A stretch of 64,000 nt of DNA. It comes from Melampsora larici-populina 98AG31. Taxonomy: Eukaryota; Basidiomycota; Pucciniomycetes; Pucciniales; Melampsoraceae. Positions 1-10,387 of the stretch are shown piece by piece (within the stretch, counting starts at the first letter, position 1; every line of letters begins with the position of its first letter). Where the stretch lies: the NCBI RefSeq assembly GCF_000204055.1, contig NW_006768767.1, forward strand, positions 2,308,645-2,372,644, in the 5' to 3' direction. The notes below the pieces were generated by a model. That model saw only the letters and a list, made by a program, of their open reading frames with translations, searched no databases and was not told the DNA's origin. Made by a program: the position numbers and the translations under genes.

Positions 1-769
1 CCTCAAGGCTTAATTGCAAAACAAAAATTCTGCCTACTGACTTTCCTTCTGTACTTGTGTTTGCCAGCTTGCCTGGTTGACCAGAATAGCTTATAACCTT
101 CTAACCCATTTTCATTTTACTTTTTACGTTAAAAATGGAATCAACCAAACAAATCTACCCAGCTCAAAAACTTGTTGGTTATACTTTAAAAAACTCTACG
201 TGTAGTCATTTCCTTTAGCTTTACCACAGTCATCAAACAGTCACTTTTCCTTCCATTTGTTATCTTGCTCTTTACCCTTGGGATACCACAGATTGTTTAA
301 CCATAAGTTATTCAAATGAAGCTCCTTAAGTTCCTTATATTCTTTTGATAAGGTTCTATCTTATCAAACCAACACTAAAGTGTCACTCAAAGATTTTAGA
401 TGTTAGTACATGTTTACCTAGCCAGATTAATAAGTGACTGCACTTACTGATACACTGACAGAGGTTCTTCCTCCACACTGTAGACAACTACAAGTAACGA
501 TTGTAGGTTCAAACAGTTTACCTTACAAAGAATTGAAAACTAATTCCTCACTAGTCTAGAACTCACCTTTCAAACTTTAAGAAATACATTTTGTACGCAT
601 AGTTCACCTCTAATGTTTAGTCTAGAGCTGACAGTTTCTCTTGTGTGAATTCTCACAGCTTCACAATTTGTGTCATGTAACTCTTTTTCTTCTCCTGTTT
701 ATACTTAGCATCTCAAGCTGCCATATGTGCAGCCCGCTTTACAGCTTCCTTTTTCTCTTTGACATCAGA
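1..769. other. AT-rich stretch without a recognisable gene
   Basis: No open frame here shows a domain, and I see no splice-consistent exon chain or terminal repeat. It leads into the palindromic repeat array that begins near 770. Confidence 0.5.
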
Positions 770-1440
770 TTGCTGCCTAGCCAGGTGGTACATCTCTCCA
801 GTCAACTGACTGGAGAAATCTATAGCTCCTACCCTGGCCACTGCAAGCTTATGGTCAAACTTTGATAGAGAGACCACCTAGCCTTAGGTGGTCCATCTCT
901 CCAGTCAATTTTCTGGACCCACAGACTGCTTCAGCCAATTGACTGGAGCTCCCAATGTCCCCAGTTGATTGGCTGGAGCCACGGACTGCTCCAGTCAATC
1001 AACTGGAGCTCCTGATGGCCCCAGTCAATTGGCTGGAGCCACAGACTGCTCCAGTCGATTGACTGGAGCTCCAGGTGAGGCCATTTGATTGGCTGGGGCA
1101 ATCTGTGGCTCCAGTCGATCAACTGGAGAGATGGACCACCTAAGGCTAGGTGGTCTGTCTATTAAAGTTTGACCATAAGCTGGCGGTGGCCAGATCCAAA
1201 GCTGAATATTTCTTCAGTTGATCGACTGGAAAGATAGACCACCTAAGGCTAGGTGGTCTCTCTATCAAAGTTTGACCATAAGCAGGCAGTGGCCAGGGCG
1301 GGAGCTACAGATTTTTTCAGTCGATCGACTGGAGAGATGGACCACCTAAGTCTAGGTAGTCTACCTTTTAAAGTTTGACCATAAGTGTGCGGTGGCCAGG
1401 GCCTGTGACCACCCACTCCGCCAGTCTGCAGCTGCAGTCA
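770..1440. repeat. Palindromic repeat array with inverted flanking units
   Basis: About twelve copies of a 16-18 bp near-palindrome of the form CCAGTCRATYRACTGG occur here, several followed by AGCTCC. The central part (about 900-1130) repeats at roughly 58-60 bp. Three direct copies of a longer unit of about 105 bp follow on the right (about 1112-1400). Each carries the 20-bp near-palindrome ACCACCTAAGGCTAGGTGGT, then AAGTTTGACCATAAG and a GTGGCCAGG block. The same blocks occur in inverted order on the left (about 770-900), so the whole array is a large imperfect inverted repeat. No coding potential is credible. Function is unknown. Confidence 0.85.
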
Positions 1441-3081
1441 ATCAACTGACGTAATACATCACCCAGCAGGCTAGTGGGTCCATTCCATGATAATATGCTA
1501 TCAGTAAACTTGTCTTGTGTGGATGTGCAAAGGAGTTATGGTACAGAATCACTTTTGTGTTTAGTTGTTTTGCGTGTATGTGAATTTTCTAGCGTTGAAA
1601 TTTGATTTTTGAAATTTTTGTGTATCATTTGTGCCAAAGTGCCAACTCAGCGGTCAAATTCAGGGTTGTGGTTTGGAAACCGGTAAGAACTGGCAGAAAG
1701 TATGGTTTCATCCCAAATACAGGCGGTTTCAGACCAGTATTTGGGTTGAATCTGATGTTTAATCCAGTTTTGTCAATTTCTGACCCGGGAATTCTGAAAT
1801 TTCACTTTTTGAAATTTGATTTGTCACTTTGACACACCTCACATTCCGTAGTGTTCAAGGTCAGCTTAGTGTTGAAGATAATCAACCACCATCTTGAGAC
1901 CTTGTCACTAGCCTTAGCAGGAATACTCTTAAGACCTCTAGTATAGAGTGGAGCAATCCTTTGGAAACATGTGGTGTTTGGATCAAAGATTTGAATTATG
2001 TGAGAATGGAAATCAAATACTGCGAGACCTGGTCAGACACAAATCATCCATCTGCAACAAGTGCAAAACATACTAGACCCAGTGTTGGTGTGGAAACATT
2101 GACTGGAACAGAACCCAACCCTGGACCCAGACACCATCTTGTGTTCCACCATCAAACAAGGACTAGTCAGGTCAGGCCACTGTTGAAAGCAAGATTTGTA
2201 AAGGGAGTTGAGAAGATCTGGGTAAAGGTGAGTACATGAAAATTGAGTGGCTACTCCTTTTGCATAGGAGGGGCATTGTTAATATTCAATCAGAATTCAA
2301 TCAGAACACCCCAATTAAGTGGATAACCCGGTAAGGAAGGTGAACTTCAACAACATACCTAAGGTACTTGAAATCATACACCCCACAGGATCTAAAGGAC
2401 TTGGAGAAAAAGTCAGCAGCAATTCACAACAAATGCTGGGCAGAGAAGATGACAGGAAACCTGTGAGAAATAGAATGAACACAGCAAAGGAGAAATAGAA
2501 CTGAATTTGTGGAAATAGAGAGAGCTCTGTGGTACATCCTAAGGTAGCTGGCAGACAGACAAGCAAGTAAGTGAGCATACATCTAGAGCAGCAGAACAGC
2601 CAAACCTTATTTCTATTGAGATAGGTAAGTGTTGCATGCAACCGATTGTCTATCCATTATGATTTAGAAGAGGCAGGAAGGAAACAATGCAGAGTTATTC
2701 AGACAGACCCAGGTGCCGCAAGCATGAGGGGTGTGTGGCTCAGGATGCTCATGAGCCACACCCTCAAGTGGTGGGCAGATAGACATGCACACAGATCACA
2801 AACCAGGTGTGTCAGATAGGGGGGGCATGGTATGGAGGACTCCAGCTGGGGGGCCAATTGGTTCCTGAATACCAAGCCCCCAGTCTGGGGTGCTTCACTA
2901 CCTCAGCCCACTCTATCTTGACGTAACACAAAGAAAGCACACTTGGGTGGTCCTCCTAGAGGACAATACTGACCAGGTATCAGGTTTACATCCCAACTTA
3001 TAGTTGGGACAGAAATCTATTCCACCCTACACCTCAGGTGTGCAAGTGGATAATGGACACAGATTTTGAACATATCGGGTC
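1441..3081. other. Intergenic DNA, possible degenerate LTR remnant
   Basis: No supported gene. A purine run (AGGAGGGG) followed by TGTTAATATTC at 2277 resembles a polypurine tract next to a copia LTR start, but no matching second LTR or end was found. The open frames at 2315-2641 and 1961-2239 show no domain or splice logic. Confidence 0.35.
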
Positions 3082-3086
3082 ATAGT

Positions 3087-3718
3087 TGTTAGAATACATA
3101 TAGATTATCAAACTCGTCAAACACATTACATCAAAATCATATTTACATACAGTACTCAAACCTAGTTTATATCAAACTTAAACCTAATTTAAATTTGTAT
3201 CACATTTAAATAGTACCGCTCATCCACAATCGCCACTTTCTCCTCATCAGTTCACTGAGGAACAAAGTGGCGTGTAAGTGGTTTCATAGTCTGTATTCTT
3301 TCAATCCGGATAGATCAATTGTTAATCTCTTTCTCCATTTCTCTTCAGACTTTGTTGTTTTCTTTCACCCTTAATAGGTGTGATTCTTTATCTTTGTCTT
3401 CGGTGTTCAGAACCGTAAAGACTGACGCCCGTTTACTGGCATCCTAAGGTTAGACACTATTAACTATATGAAATATTATGATCAGTTCACTGAGGAACAA
3501 AGTGGCGTACTTTGTTGTTTTCTTTCACCCTTAATAGGTGTGATTCTTTATCTTTGTCTTCGGTGTTCAGAACCGTAAAGACTGACGCCCGTTTACTGGC
3601 ATCCTAAGGTGTGATTCTTTATCTTTGTCTTCGGTGTTCAGAACCGTAAAGACTGACGCCCGTTTACTGGCATCCTAAGTTACCATTCTGGTGACTCGAG
3701 TTTCTTTAGATTCTTGCA
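3087..3718 (+). repeat. Copia 5' LTR with internal duplications
   Basis: 632 bp, TG...CA ends. A block of about 70 bp beginning TGATTCTTTATC and ending GGCATCCTAAG occurs three times (from 3381, 3541 and 3612). The last two copies are in direct tandem at a 71-bp period. A second block carrying TCAGTTCACTGAGGAAC and AAAGTGGCGT is also duplicated (about 3250 and 3484). Confidence 0.95.
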
Positions 3719-3730
3719 TGGTAGCGAGAG
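3719..3730 (+). other. Primer-binding site of the copia element
   Basis: TGGTAGCGAGAG follows the 5' LTR directly. The TGGTAGCG start is the complement of a ...CGCTACCA tRNA 3' end, as in initiator methionine tRNA used by many copia elements. The primer tRNA itself is inferred. Confidence 0.7.
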
Positions 3731-3754
3731 AAACTCGAATCATCTTATAATTTT

Positions 3755-6700
3755 ATGTCATCACCTGCCGAAGCACCTTCACCTGCCAATACCTCTGACG
3801 ATCTTATCGAGGATCAGAACGAGGAATCTTCTGAATCATCTTTTAATTCTACTCATACTTCTCATACCGAACTACCACCTAGAAATACCATCATCATGAC
3901 ACAACCATCTACACAAACTCCATTACTATCTTCACAAAAAGACTTTGCCGTCGCTCTAAACATCAGCTTAAGTAAAATTCCCACTACCATCATCTTAGGA
4001 AAATCAAACTATAAACATTGGGCAATTGGAATTAAACGATCACTAAGACCTTTAGGACTTGACAGATATCTCCAATCACCTAACAGACCCGACGATACTA
4101 CTGAGGAAGAACACCTAGCAAACAAAGAATGCATCATGAATTTTCTACTTAGTCGCATGGACTCATCAATGTCAGCATATGTAGAATCAAAATTACAAAT
4201 TCAAATTGATGAAGAAATTGATCTTGAATACGAACCATCTAAATTATGGAAGATAGTTCGAGAAAACAAGGCCCCAATTTCCGAAGCTGCTCAATTCCAA
4301 CTCGATAATCAACTGGATGAATTCCGTCAAGATAATCGAACAACTTTAGAAGCTCATCTAGCAGAGTTCAGAGAATTGAAAGATGAATTAACTTTAGCTG
4401 GTGGAGATTTAAATGATGGTCAATTAGCTAGGAGACTTATCAAATCACTTCATCCCGATAATCAACTTATTTTATCGAATGTATTTGATATGGTAAAACC
4501 CCTTACTTATGATGGTGTAGAGCAGTACATATTGAAGAAAGAAAAGGAGTTACGAAACTTACCTCAATTCGCTAATCTTCACAAAAATCAATCTTTTCAT
4601 CCTGGAGCTCATTTCGTGAATCGTAGTAATAATCAAAATCGCAACAATCAATTTACACGACCCAAATGTACTGCCGACCGATGTGTATGCAAGTATGGTA
4701 GAGATGAGTGTTTTGAAAACCCGAAGAATCAAGAGAAGAAGATCAGATGGCAGAAGGATCTAATCAAGAAAGGTAGATGGCGAGGTCAGATTCCGAATCA
4801 CTTACAATCAAGTAGTCAGCCTAAGACGTTTCAACATCGAAGTTCATCAAATGTTCAGCCAGAGACCAATATCGATTGTGATTTAGATGAATTAACTGAA
4901 GCTATGAATTCCATGAACGTATCAACAGATGATAGTCAACCAACCGTGTTCCATATTGATTACTTCTGCAGTAATAAAGCTGTACAGGCTAAAGTTCCGA
5001 GTAACTCTTTTGGACTAGCTGATACGGGATCATCTCATCACATGTTTAATAATCTAAAACATTTCGATCAAAACTCGCTCACCCCAAATCCTGATCCAAG
5101 CAAGAGACTTAACTTAGCTGGTGGTAATGATACACTTGAGATTCAGAAGATCGGAACTGCATATTTATTAGACGCTGATGGAAATGTTATGAAGTTTGAA
5201 AACTCATTATACGTACCTCATCTGAACAAGAACTTGATTGCTGCTGGTGCTCTTATCAAAAAAGGAGTCGTTCCTTCCATTAATCCCACTAAACCTCATC
5301 TATTTGATCTGATTCTTGGCAAGAAAACGCTCTTCCGAGGATTCTTTTCCGGCAACCTCATGATAGTCAAACTGATCGAATGCCCTGTACGTCAGATTCC
5401 CTCTCAGCAATCATCTTCAATATCAATCATTCAATCTGACACACTAATCAATCTTCACAATCGATTAGGTCATCCGAATTTCACCTACCTCCGAAAAATG
5501 ATTAAAGATGAGATGATTGAAGGAGTTCCTAAGAATTTTGATTTTTCTAAACCTGTTGAATGTATCGCTTGTATCAAGTCAAAGAGTGAACGAACCCCTT
5601 TCTCCAATACCCGACCTCGTGCTGAAAATAAATTAGATAATGTTCATGTAGACTTGAGTGGAATTGTGAGAGGATATGTGAACAGTGGCTATCTATACTA
5701 CATCCTTTTTACCGACGACTTAACTGGAATGCGTTTTGTGTACTTCTTGAAATCAAAAGATAAAAATTCAGTTTTTAATTCATTATGTGCATTTATTTCA
5801 TTTGCCGAGCGCCAGAGCGAAAGAAAAGTCAAATGCTTCACATTAGATCAGGGTTCAGAATTTTTCAACTCTCTTTTCGTACCTTATTGTAAGGAGCATG
5901 GCATATGGCTACACGAAACCGCTGCCTACACACCTGAGGAAAACGGTGTCGCCGAGCGTTCGAACAAGACTATCACTTACAAAGCAAGAGCTCTACTCCA
6001 ACACTCAAACGTACCACCTAGTTTCTGCTTTGAAGCTGTCAATACCGCTGTCTATCTTGATAATCGCACCGTATCTTTAGCGTACAACAAAGGTATCATG
6101 ACACCTTTTGAAGGATGGTATGGAAGAAAACCGTCAGTATCTCATATCCGGACTTTTGGATGTGGTGTAGAATATATTGTCAGGAAGAGTCAACGTGACG
6201 GCAAGTTTCATGCTATCACTCGAACTGCTGTGCTCCTCGGTTTTGCAACTGACAACTTCAACTATCGATTATACGATCTTGAATCCAAGAAGATTCTCAC
6301 ATCTCATGACGTGAAATTCCGTGAAGACTTCTTCCCTTTTCGAAAATCAATCAAATTCCAATACAATCATTTATTTTCAAAGAAAGAATTGAATGAACTT
6401 GAAGACTCACATCCTGGATTAGAAACTGTCATAAACCTTGATGATGACGACTATCCTATCCTCCCTAATCCTCGGCCTGACGTGAATCCAGTTATTACAT
6501 CGGAGTCTGAACCTCCTGATGTTAATACTGATAATATTCCAGCGCCTCAATCTACCCCACCTGAAACAACCGAGGAGTCTGAACCTCCTTCGGATGCTTC
6601 ACAGGATGCGGAACAAATCCCCAACCAACAACCAACTATCCGGAAATCAACTAGAGATAGAAAACCCCCTGATCGATATACGCCATCGAGTCAGCATACT

Positions 6701-8374
6701 TTCTGGGCAGACATCAACGCATTCATTACCAGAGAAGAAGAGGACTTATACGCTTACAGTACCATGCCAACCGTCAGACTTGTGAATGAACCGAAAACTT
6801 ACAAACAAGCCATGAAATCATCAGAGAAAGAAGAATGGATCAAAGCCATGAACAAAGAAATCAACTCAATCAATGAAAGGAAGGTATGGACCATCGTAAA
6901 GCGACCAAAGAACAGATCAGTAGTTGGTGGCCGATGGGTATTTCGGATTAAGCCCAATCTTGATGGCTCAATAGCCAAATTCAAAGCCCGATATGTGGCC
7001 AAAGGTTTCTCTCAAGTTGCTGGAGTCGATTATCACGAGACGTATTCACCAACCGGTAAACCTGCATCGCTCCGTATCATGATCGCTATTGCTGCTTTGA
7101 ATGGATGGCCTGTTCATTCAATGGACGCCATATGTGCTTTCTTAAACAACAAACTAGATTACGAAATCTATATGGAGCTACCGGATAATCTTAAAGAAAT
7201 TTACGGAGCTGATATGGTTGCATGTTTAGGAAGTACAATCTACGGTCTCAAACAGTCAGCAAAATATTGGAGTGACGATGTTACCGAATTTTTATTATCA
7301 ATTGGGTTTGTTCAATCTGAAGCCGATGCGTGCGTATTTATAAGAATCTCAATGAATGGAACAAAATTCTCGGCAATGTACGTTCATGTGGACGACATGG
7401 CTATTACCGGAAATGAAATTGAAGAAGTCAAGCAGCTCATCTCAAAACGCTGGGAAATGGAAGACCTGGGTATCTCACACTGTATAGTAGGCATTCAAAT
7501 TAGTAGAACTTCTGAATATTCATACGCCATTGGTCAACCTGCTATGATTGAAAGCATATTAGAAAGATTTGGAATGAATAACTGTAAACCAGCCAGCACC
7601 CCACTTCCAGCCGAACAGAAACTCACTCGAGCTAGCGACTTTGATGCTCAAGATTTCGCTCGTCAAAATCTTCCTTACAGGAACGGGGTTGGATCATTGA
7701 TGTACTTATCTCAATGTACTCGACCTGATATTGCATACGCTGTTGGTGTTTTATCTCAACACCTCGACCGACCCTCACGTGCGCATTGGAACGCCCTCAT
7801 CCATGTCTTACGATACCTTCGTGGAACCACTCACCTATTTATTGAATACAGTGCTGATGATAAAGGACTATCTGGCAACCAATCCTGGGATTGCCCATAT
7901 GGATTCTCAGACGCTGACTGGGCCGGAAACAAGGACAACCGTCGATCAACTACCGGATATGTCTTCAAATTCTTAGGAGGAGCAGTAAGCTGGAAGAGTC
8001 GCCTCCAACCAACCGTTGCACTGTCCAGCACCGAGGCCGAATACCGCGCAACCACCGAGGCTGGACAAGAAGCAACATGGCTTCAAAACTTGCTCAAATC
8101 CTTTGGCTTCAACATCAATCAACCTACACGTCTTCACTGTGACAATCTCGGCGCAATCCATCTGACCTCCAAGACCATTTTCCACGCTCGTACCAAACAT
8201 ATTGAGATTCAATACCATTGGATTCGGGAGTTGGTTAAACGTGGAACGGTGGAATTAACCCATTGCCAATCTCACAAGATGATCGCTGATGTACTCACCA
8301 AACCATTAGGTAAAGCTTCATTTCAATGGCTAAGAAAATCAATTGGACTTCATCATCGCGAGCCAACATCTTAG
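3755..8374 (+). CDS. Copia Gag-Pol polyprotein, intact
   Basis: The 1539-residue single-frame polyprotein makes the capsid, protease, integrase and reverse transcriptase/RNase H that copy the element through RNA. Domains run in copia order. A Gag region (UBN2-like) spans about 60-290. A Cys-rich stretch CTADRCVCKYGRDEC near 304 replaces a canonical zinc knuckle. The aspartic protease motif DTGSSHH is near 423. A pre-integrase motif LHNRLGHPN precedes the integrase (HVDLSG near 630, TPEENGVAERSN further on). The reverse transcriptase begins at WTIVKRPKN and has the catalytic YVHVDDM near 1212. RNase H carries SDADWAGNKDNRRSTTGY near 1384 and ends with ADVLTKPL. Integrase before reverse transcriptase defines copia. 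No stops or frameshifts were seen. The start used is the first ATG of the open frame; an in-frame ATG lies at 3896. Confidence 0.96.
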   Translation: MSSPAEAPSPANTSDDLIEDQNEESSESSFNSTHTSHTELPPRNTIIMTQPSTQTPLLSSQKDFAVALNISLSKIPTTIILGKSNYKHWAIGIKRSLRPLGLDRYLQSPNRPDDTTEEEHLANKECIMNFLLSRMDSSMSAYVESKLQIQIDEEIDLEYEPSKLWKIVRENKAPISEAAQFQLDNQLDEFRQDNRTTLEAHLAEFRELKDELTLAGGDLNDGQLARRLIKSLHPDNQLILSNVFDMVKPLTYDGVEQYILKKEKELRNLPQFANLHKNQSFHPGAHFVNRSNNQNRNNQFTRPKCTADRCVCKYGRDECFENPKNQEKKIRWQKDLIKKGRWRGQIPNHLQSSSQPKTFQHRSSSNVQPETNIDCDLDELTEAMNSMNVSTDDSQPTVFHIDYFCSNKAVQAKVPSNSFGLADTGSSHHMFNNLKHFDQNSLTPNPDPSKRLNLAGGNDTLEIQKIGTAYLLDADGNVMKFENSLYVPHLNKNLIAAGALIKKGVVPSINPTKPHLFDLILGKKTLFRGFFSGNLMIVKLIECPVRQIPSQQSSSISIIQSDTLINLHNRLGHPNFTYLRKMIKDEMIEGVPKNFDFSKPVECIACIKSKSERTPFSNTRPRAENKLDNVHVDLSGIVRGYVNSGYLYYILFTDDLTGMRFVYFLKSKDKNSVFNSLCAFISFAERQSERKVKCFTLDQGSEFFNSLFVPYCKEHGIWLHETAAYTPEENGVAERSNKTITYKARALLQHSNVPPSFCFEAVNTAVYLDNRTVSLAYNKGIMTPFEGWYGRKPSVSHIRTFGCGVEYIVRKSQRDGKFHAITRTAVLLGFATDNFNYRLYDLESKKILTSHDVKFREDFFPFRKSIKFQYNHLFSKKELNELEDSHPGLETVINLDDDDYPILPNPRPDVNPVITSESEPPDVNTDNIPAPQSTPPETTEESEPPSDASQDAEQIPNQQPTIRKSTRDRKPPDRYTPSSQHTFWADINAFITREEEDLYAYSTMPTVRLVNEPKTYKQAMKSSEKEEWIKAMNKEINSINERKVWTIVKRPKNRSVVGGRWVFRIKPNLDGSIAKFKARYVAKGFSQVAGVDYHETYSPTGKPASLRIMIAIAALNGWPVHSMDAICAFLNNKLDYEIYMELPDNLKEIYGADMVACLGSTIYGLKQSAKYWSDDVTEFLLSIGFVQSEADACVFIRISMNGTKFSAMYVHVDDMAITGNEIEEVKQLISKRWEMEDLGISHCIVGIQISRTSEYSYAIGQPAMIESILERFGMNNCKPASTPLPAEQKLTRASDFDAQDFARQNLPYRNGVGSLMYLSQCTRPDIAYAVGVLSQHLDRPSRAHWNALIHVLRYLRGTTHLFIEYSADDKGLSGNQSWDCPYGFSDADWAGNKDNRRSTTGYVFKFLGGAVSWKSRLQPTVALSSTEAEYRATTEAGQEATWLQNLLKSFGFNINQPTRLHCDNLGAIHLTSKTIFHARTKHIEIQYHWIRELVKRGTVELTHCQSHKMIADVLTKPLGKASFQWLRKSIGLHHREPTS

Positions 8375-8480
8375 TATTTTTTTTGCTCTTTCTCTTTTCT
8401 TTTCTCTTTTTTTTTCTTTTTTTTTACTTCTTCCTTGCTTATATATAAAGACTGTGATCTCTTTCAGTATTTGACGTGTT

Positions 8481-8490
8481 TGAGGGGGGG
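8481..8490 (+). other. Polypurine tract of the copia element
   Basis: TGAGGGGGGG abuts the 3' LTR and is the expected primer for plus-strand DNA synthesis. Confidence 0.85.
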
Positions 8491-9122
8491 TGTTAGAATA
8501 CATATAGATTATCAAACTCGTCAAACACATTACATCAAAATCATATTTACATACAGTACTCAAACCTAGTTTATATCAAACTTAAACCTAATTTAAATTT
8601 GTATCACATTTAAATAGTACCGCTCATCCACAATCGCCACTTTCTCCTCATCAGTTCACTGAGGAACAAAGTGGCGTGTAAGTGGTTTCATAGTCTGTAT
8701 TCTTTCAATCCGGATAGATCAATTGTTAATCTCTTTCTCCATTTCTCTTCAGACTTTGTTGTTTTCTTTCACCCTTAATAGGTGTGATTCTTTATCTTTG
8801 TCTTCGGTGTTCAGAACCGTAAAGACTGACGCCCGTTTACTGGCATCCTAAGGTTAGACACTATTAACTATATGAAATATTATGATCAGTTCACTGAGGA
8901 ACAAAGTGGCGTACTTTGTTGTTTTCTTTCACCCTTAATAGGTGTGATTCTTTATCTTTGTCTTCGGTGTTCAGAACCGTAAAGACTGACGCCCGTTTAC
9001 TGGCATCCTAAGGTGTGATTCTTTATCTTTGTCTTCGGTGTTCAGAACCGTAAAGACTGACGCCCGTTTACTGGCATCCTAAGTTACCATTCTGGTGACT
9101 CGAGTTTCTTTAGATTCTTGCA
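8491..9122 (+). repeat. Copia 3' LTR
   Basis: 632 bp, the same length as the 5' LTR with the same internal triplication. No substitution was noticed against the 5' copy. Confidence 0.95.
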
Positions 9123-9127
9123 ATAGT

Positions 9128-9499
9128 CCACTTTATGGCCCTCCAGAATGGGTTCAGGCTGTACTTATGGGTCAGGATTATAGCTTCAGGTAGAACTCAT
9201 GGGTCTAGGTCCTAGGACAACTCAATCTGGTTGATAATGACTGCAAAAATACCAGAAAAGCACCAAACATATATGGTCACAACTCATCAACATTTTGGAC
9301 CAGGGTAGGGGCAAGGCCAAGCCACATCAGGCTGTTGTTGTGACTAGGTGAGAGCAACTGTAATGCTATGAGGATCCATGTTAGACATCATTACACTAAT
9401 CCTGTACAGATGATCAAGATAAGCTCTTGCAGAAGTGTTTGTAAACAGTATGATACATCTATTCTGATCTCCCTTAAATCACAAGCTTATCATAATTGA
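9128..9499. other. Intergenic DNA between copia element and secreted-protein gene
   Basis: Downstream of the minus-strand secreted-protein gene, so it probably holds its 3' UTR and polyadenylation signals. No gene seen. Confidence 0.5.
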
Positions 9500-10387
9500 C
9501 TAATGGGAAGATGAACCTGGAAGTAACTCAAATAAATTCTCATCTACATAATGGGAATCTGCTTGGTGTCTGGGGGTTCCATGAACAATTACGACATTCT
9601 GAATTGACCAACTTCGACGCATAGCCTTCAATTCAAACCTGGCCTCATGATTCTTTACCTCAACACCTGGATACAATGGATGTGTTCGGTAAAAATGCCC
9701 CTTTAACTTGAATTCGATTTCCCCTGCTGACAAATCGTAAGTGACTGAAGTGTGTTTTTAAATTTAGTGTCAGATTTTTATGTACAGATTTCAGGAATAT
9801 TTCCTTAAGAATGGTCTGGAAGAATTGAAAACATCTTCAAGAATGACATACCATTGATGATCTTGTATTGCCAGCCTTTTACTTCATTTCTAAAACCAGG
9901 GAGTTTGACTAGAGATAAACCAATTTAACACCAAATAAATGGATTTCAGTGAGTGAAAAATACAGTGAATGAAAATATGTAAATAACTATCAAAATTATT
10001 TCCCCCAAAAGAAGTGTTTATTTGGGCCTTACAGTCTGTCAGCTCTGCATTTGGTGCAGTATCTGTTTGCCAAAATTGAAACATACGACCTTTAATTGAG
10101 GCAAATGGGTGTTGGTGGTTGTGTATTCGGTGGTCATCCAATGCATCATAGAATTCAGCAACTCTTGACCAAGAAGTTTCTTCATTGGGAGCACAAAGCA
10201 AGATATTGGTGAGCCTATGTACTTATTCTCATTTGTGATTTCAAGGTATTTATTTAAACTCACTCTGACCATCATCAAGATGCTCCAATATATTTTCAGG
10301 TGTAAATTGAGCCAATGAAAGTGTTGACCAAAGACACAAGGAAGATAATGCAACACAAATGATTTTTTCCACCTTGATAACATTCAT
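9500..10387 (-). CDS. Predicted small secreted protein, 4 exons, 198 residues
   Basis: Four exons join in frame on the minus strand: 10387-10264, 10221-10033, 9908-9852 and 9726-9500 (597 nt including the TAG stop). Introns start GTGAGT, GTAAGG and GTATGT and end in AG. The product opens with a basic N terminus (MNVIKVEK), a hydrophobic core (IICVALSSLCLWSTLSLA) and then a polar region, a standard signal peptide with likely cleavage after LSLA. The mature part of about 171 residues is rich in H, N, W and Y and poor in Cys, with no domain I recognise. Length, secretion signal and orphan character fit a rust candidate effector, which is inference. The acceptor at 10222 (AATAAG) is the weakest call. 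The intact copia element lies 377 bp past the stop. Confidence 0.72.

Larger units (their letters stand above)
3087..9122 (+). mobile_element. Complete Ty1/copia LTR retrotransposon
   Basis: The element is 6036 bp, bounded by two 632-bp LTRs that start TGTTAG and end TTGCA. It is flanked by a perfect 5-bp target duplication ATAGT (3082-3086 and 9123-9127). It holds one uninterrupted 1539-residue Gag-Pol frame, a primer-binding site at 3719 and a polypurine tract TGAGGGGGGG at 8481-8490. I saw no difference between the two LTRs when reading them side by side, which implies a recent insertion. It landed about 375 bp beyond the 3' end of the minus-strand secreted-protein gene at 9500-10387. Confidence 0.97.

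Noticed and set aside
770..1440. CRISPR-like array
   Set aside because: Units are palindromes with diverged, non-unique spacing in a eukaryotic genome, with no cas genes and no constant repeat/unique spacer pattern.
2315..2641. 108-residue minus-strand frame with hydrophobic stretches
   Set aside because: No domain, no splice context, and the hydrophobicity comes from T-rich complement of A-rich DNA.
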